5,442 nt of DNA from assembly GCA_036011305.1 (NCBI GenBank), contig DASCNA010000126.1, positions 1 to 5,442 of the forward strand, read 5' to 3'. Origin of the DNA: DASCNA01 sp036011305. Its GTDB lineage: Bacteria; Verrucomicrobiota; Lentisphaeria; Victivallales; GWF2-38-69. Shown here piece by piece: positions 5,341-5,442 of the stretch. A program made the translations under genes and the position numbers. Numbering within the stretch: the first letter of the stretch is position 1; each line of letters opens with the position of its first letter. The notes below the pieces were generated by a model. That model saw nothing but the letters and a program-made list of their open reading frames with translations. It searched no databases and had not been told where the DNA came from.

Positions 5341-5442
5341 ATGAAATTAGCAAAATTCAATAAGAAAAATGAAAATACTACCGAAGAACTCAGTCCATCA
5401 TTTTATGCAATTATACCTGCATTTATCCGTTATGATAAAGAA
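5341..5442 (+). CDS. HTH_36-like phage/plasmid replication or regulatory protein, 3'-truncated
   Basis: The frame is open from ATG 5341 to the right edge, giving 34 residues: a lysine/asparagine-rich lead, then LSPSFYAIIPAFIRYDKE. The motif 'YAIIPAxxRYDxE' is the recognisable opening of helix-turn-helix (HTH_36-type) proteins found in phages, plasmids and integrative elements, where it continues into 'LxPNAKLLYGEI' and a winged helix; many act as replication initiators or replisome organisers. This rests on memory of the family, and the decisive part lies outside the window. Its long structured leader, with a 31-base dyad and a hairpin, fits a tightly controlled replication gene. A weak AAGAGA tract precedes the ATG. 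The alternative is a non-replicative transcription factor of the same fold. Confidence 0.65.
   Translation, partial: MKLAKFNKKNENTTEELSPSFYAIIPAFIRYDKE

Overview
The window is strongly AT-rich and its genes are closely packed. Two unrelated blocks meet in it. The organism cannot be named from the sequence alone. Low GC, stops that are only TAA or TAG, a cysteine-less ROK kinase variant that I associate with anaerobic Bacillota, Bacteroidota and Spirochaetota, and an HTH_36-type replication-like protein at the right edge all suggest an anaerobic, probably host-associated bacterium. That is inference. Every tryptophan codon checked is TGG, so the standard bacterial code is assumed.

Left block (about 1-4330), carbohydrate metabolism. 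The 3' part of a ROK-family sugar kinase runs rightward. Its last 20 bases overlap the end of an SMP-30/gluconolactonase-type gene running leftward. The lactonase gene is the last of a tight leftward operon: an XRE-type HTH regulator with PAS sensor domains, then 9 bases, then a 12-helix MFS transporter, then a 14-base overlap into the lactonase. The likely logic is that the regulator senses a small molecule, the MFS protein moves a sugar or sugar-acid substrate, and the lactonase and kinase process it. The MFS gene carries an in-frame TGA at codon 48, so as read here it is broken or needs readthrough.

Right block (about 4331-5442), a small mobile-element-like replication/regulation module. 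A 105-aa HTH protein (leftward) and a 55-aa ribbon-helix-helix-like protein (rightward) diverge from a 164-base region holding two abutting perfect inverted repeats. A 158-base leader with two further inverted repeats then precedes the start of a gene whose first 34 residues look like HTH_36 replication/regulatory proteins of phages and plasmids. The window may therefore straddle the edge of a plasmid or integrated element, or be part of a plasmid carrying catabolic cargo.

No tRNA, rRNA, CRISPR array or insertion sequence is visible. No stretch over 300 bases lacks a gene. The three larger gaps (4331-4532, 4851-5014, 5183-5340) are described in the entries.
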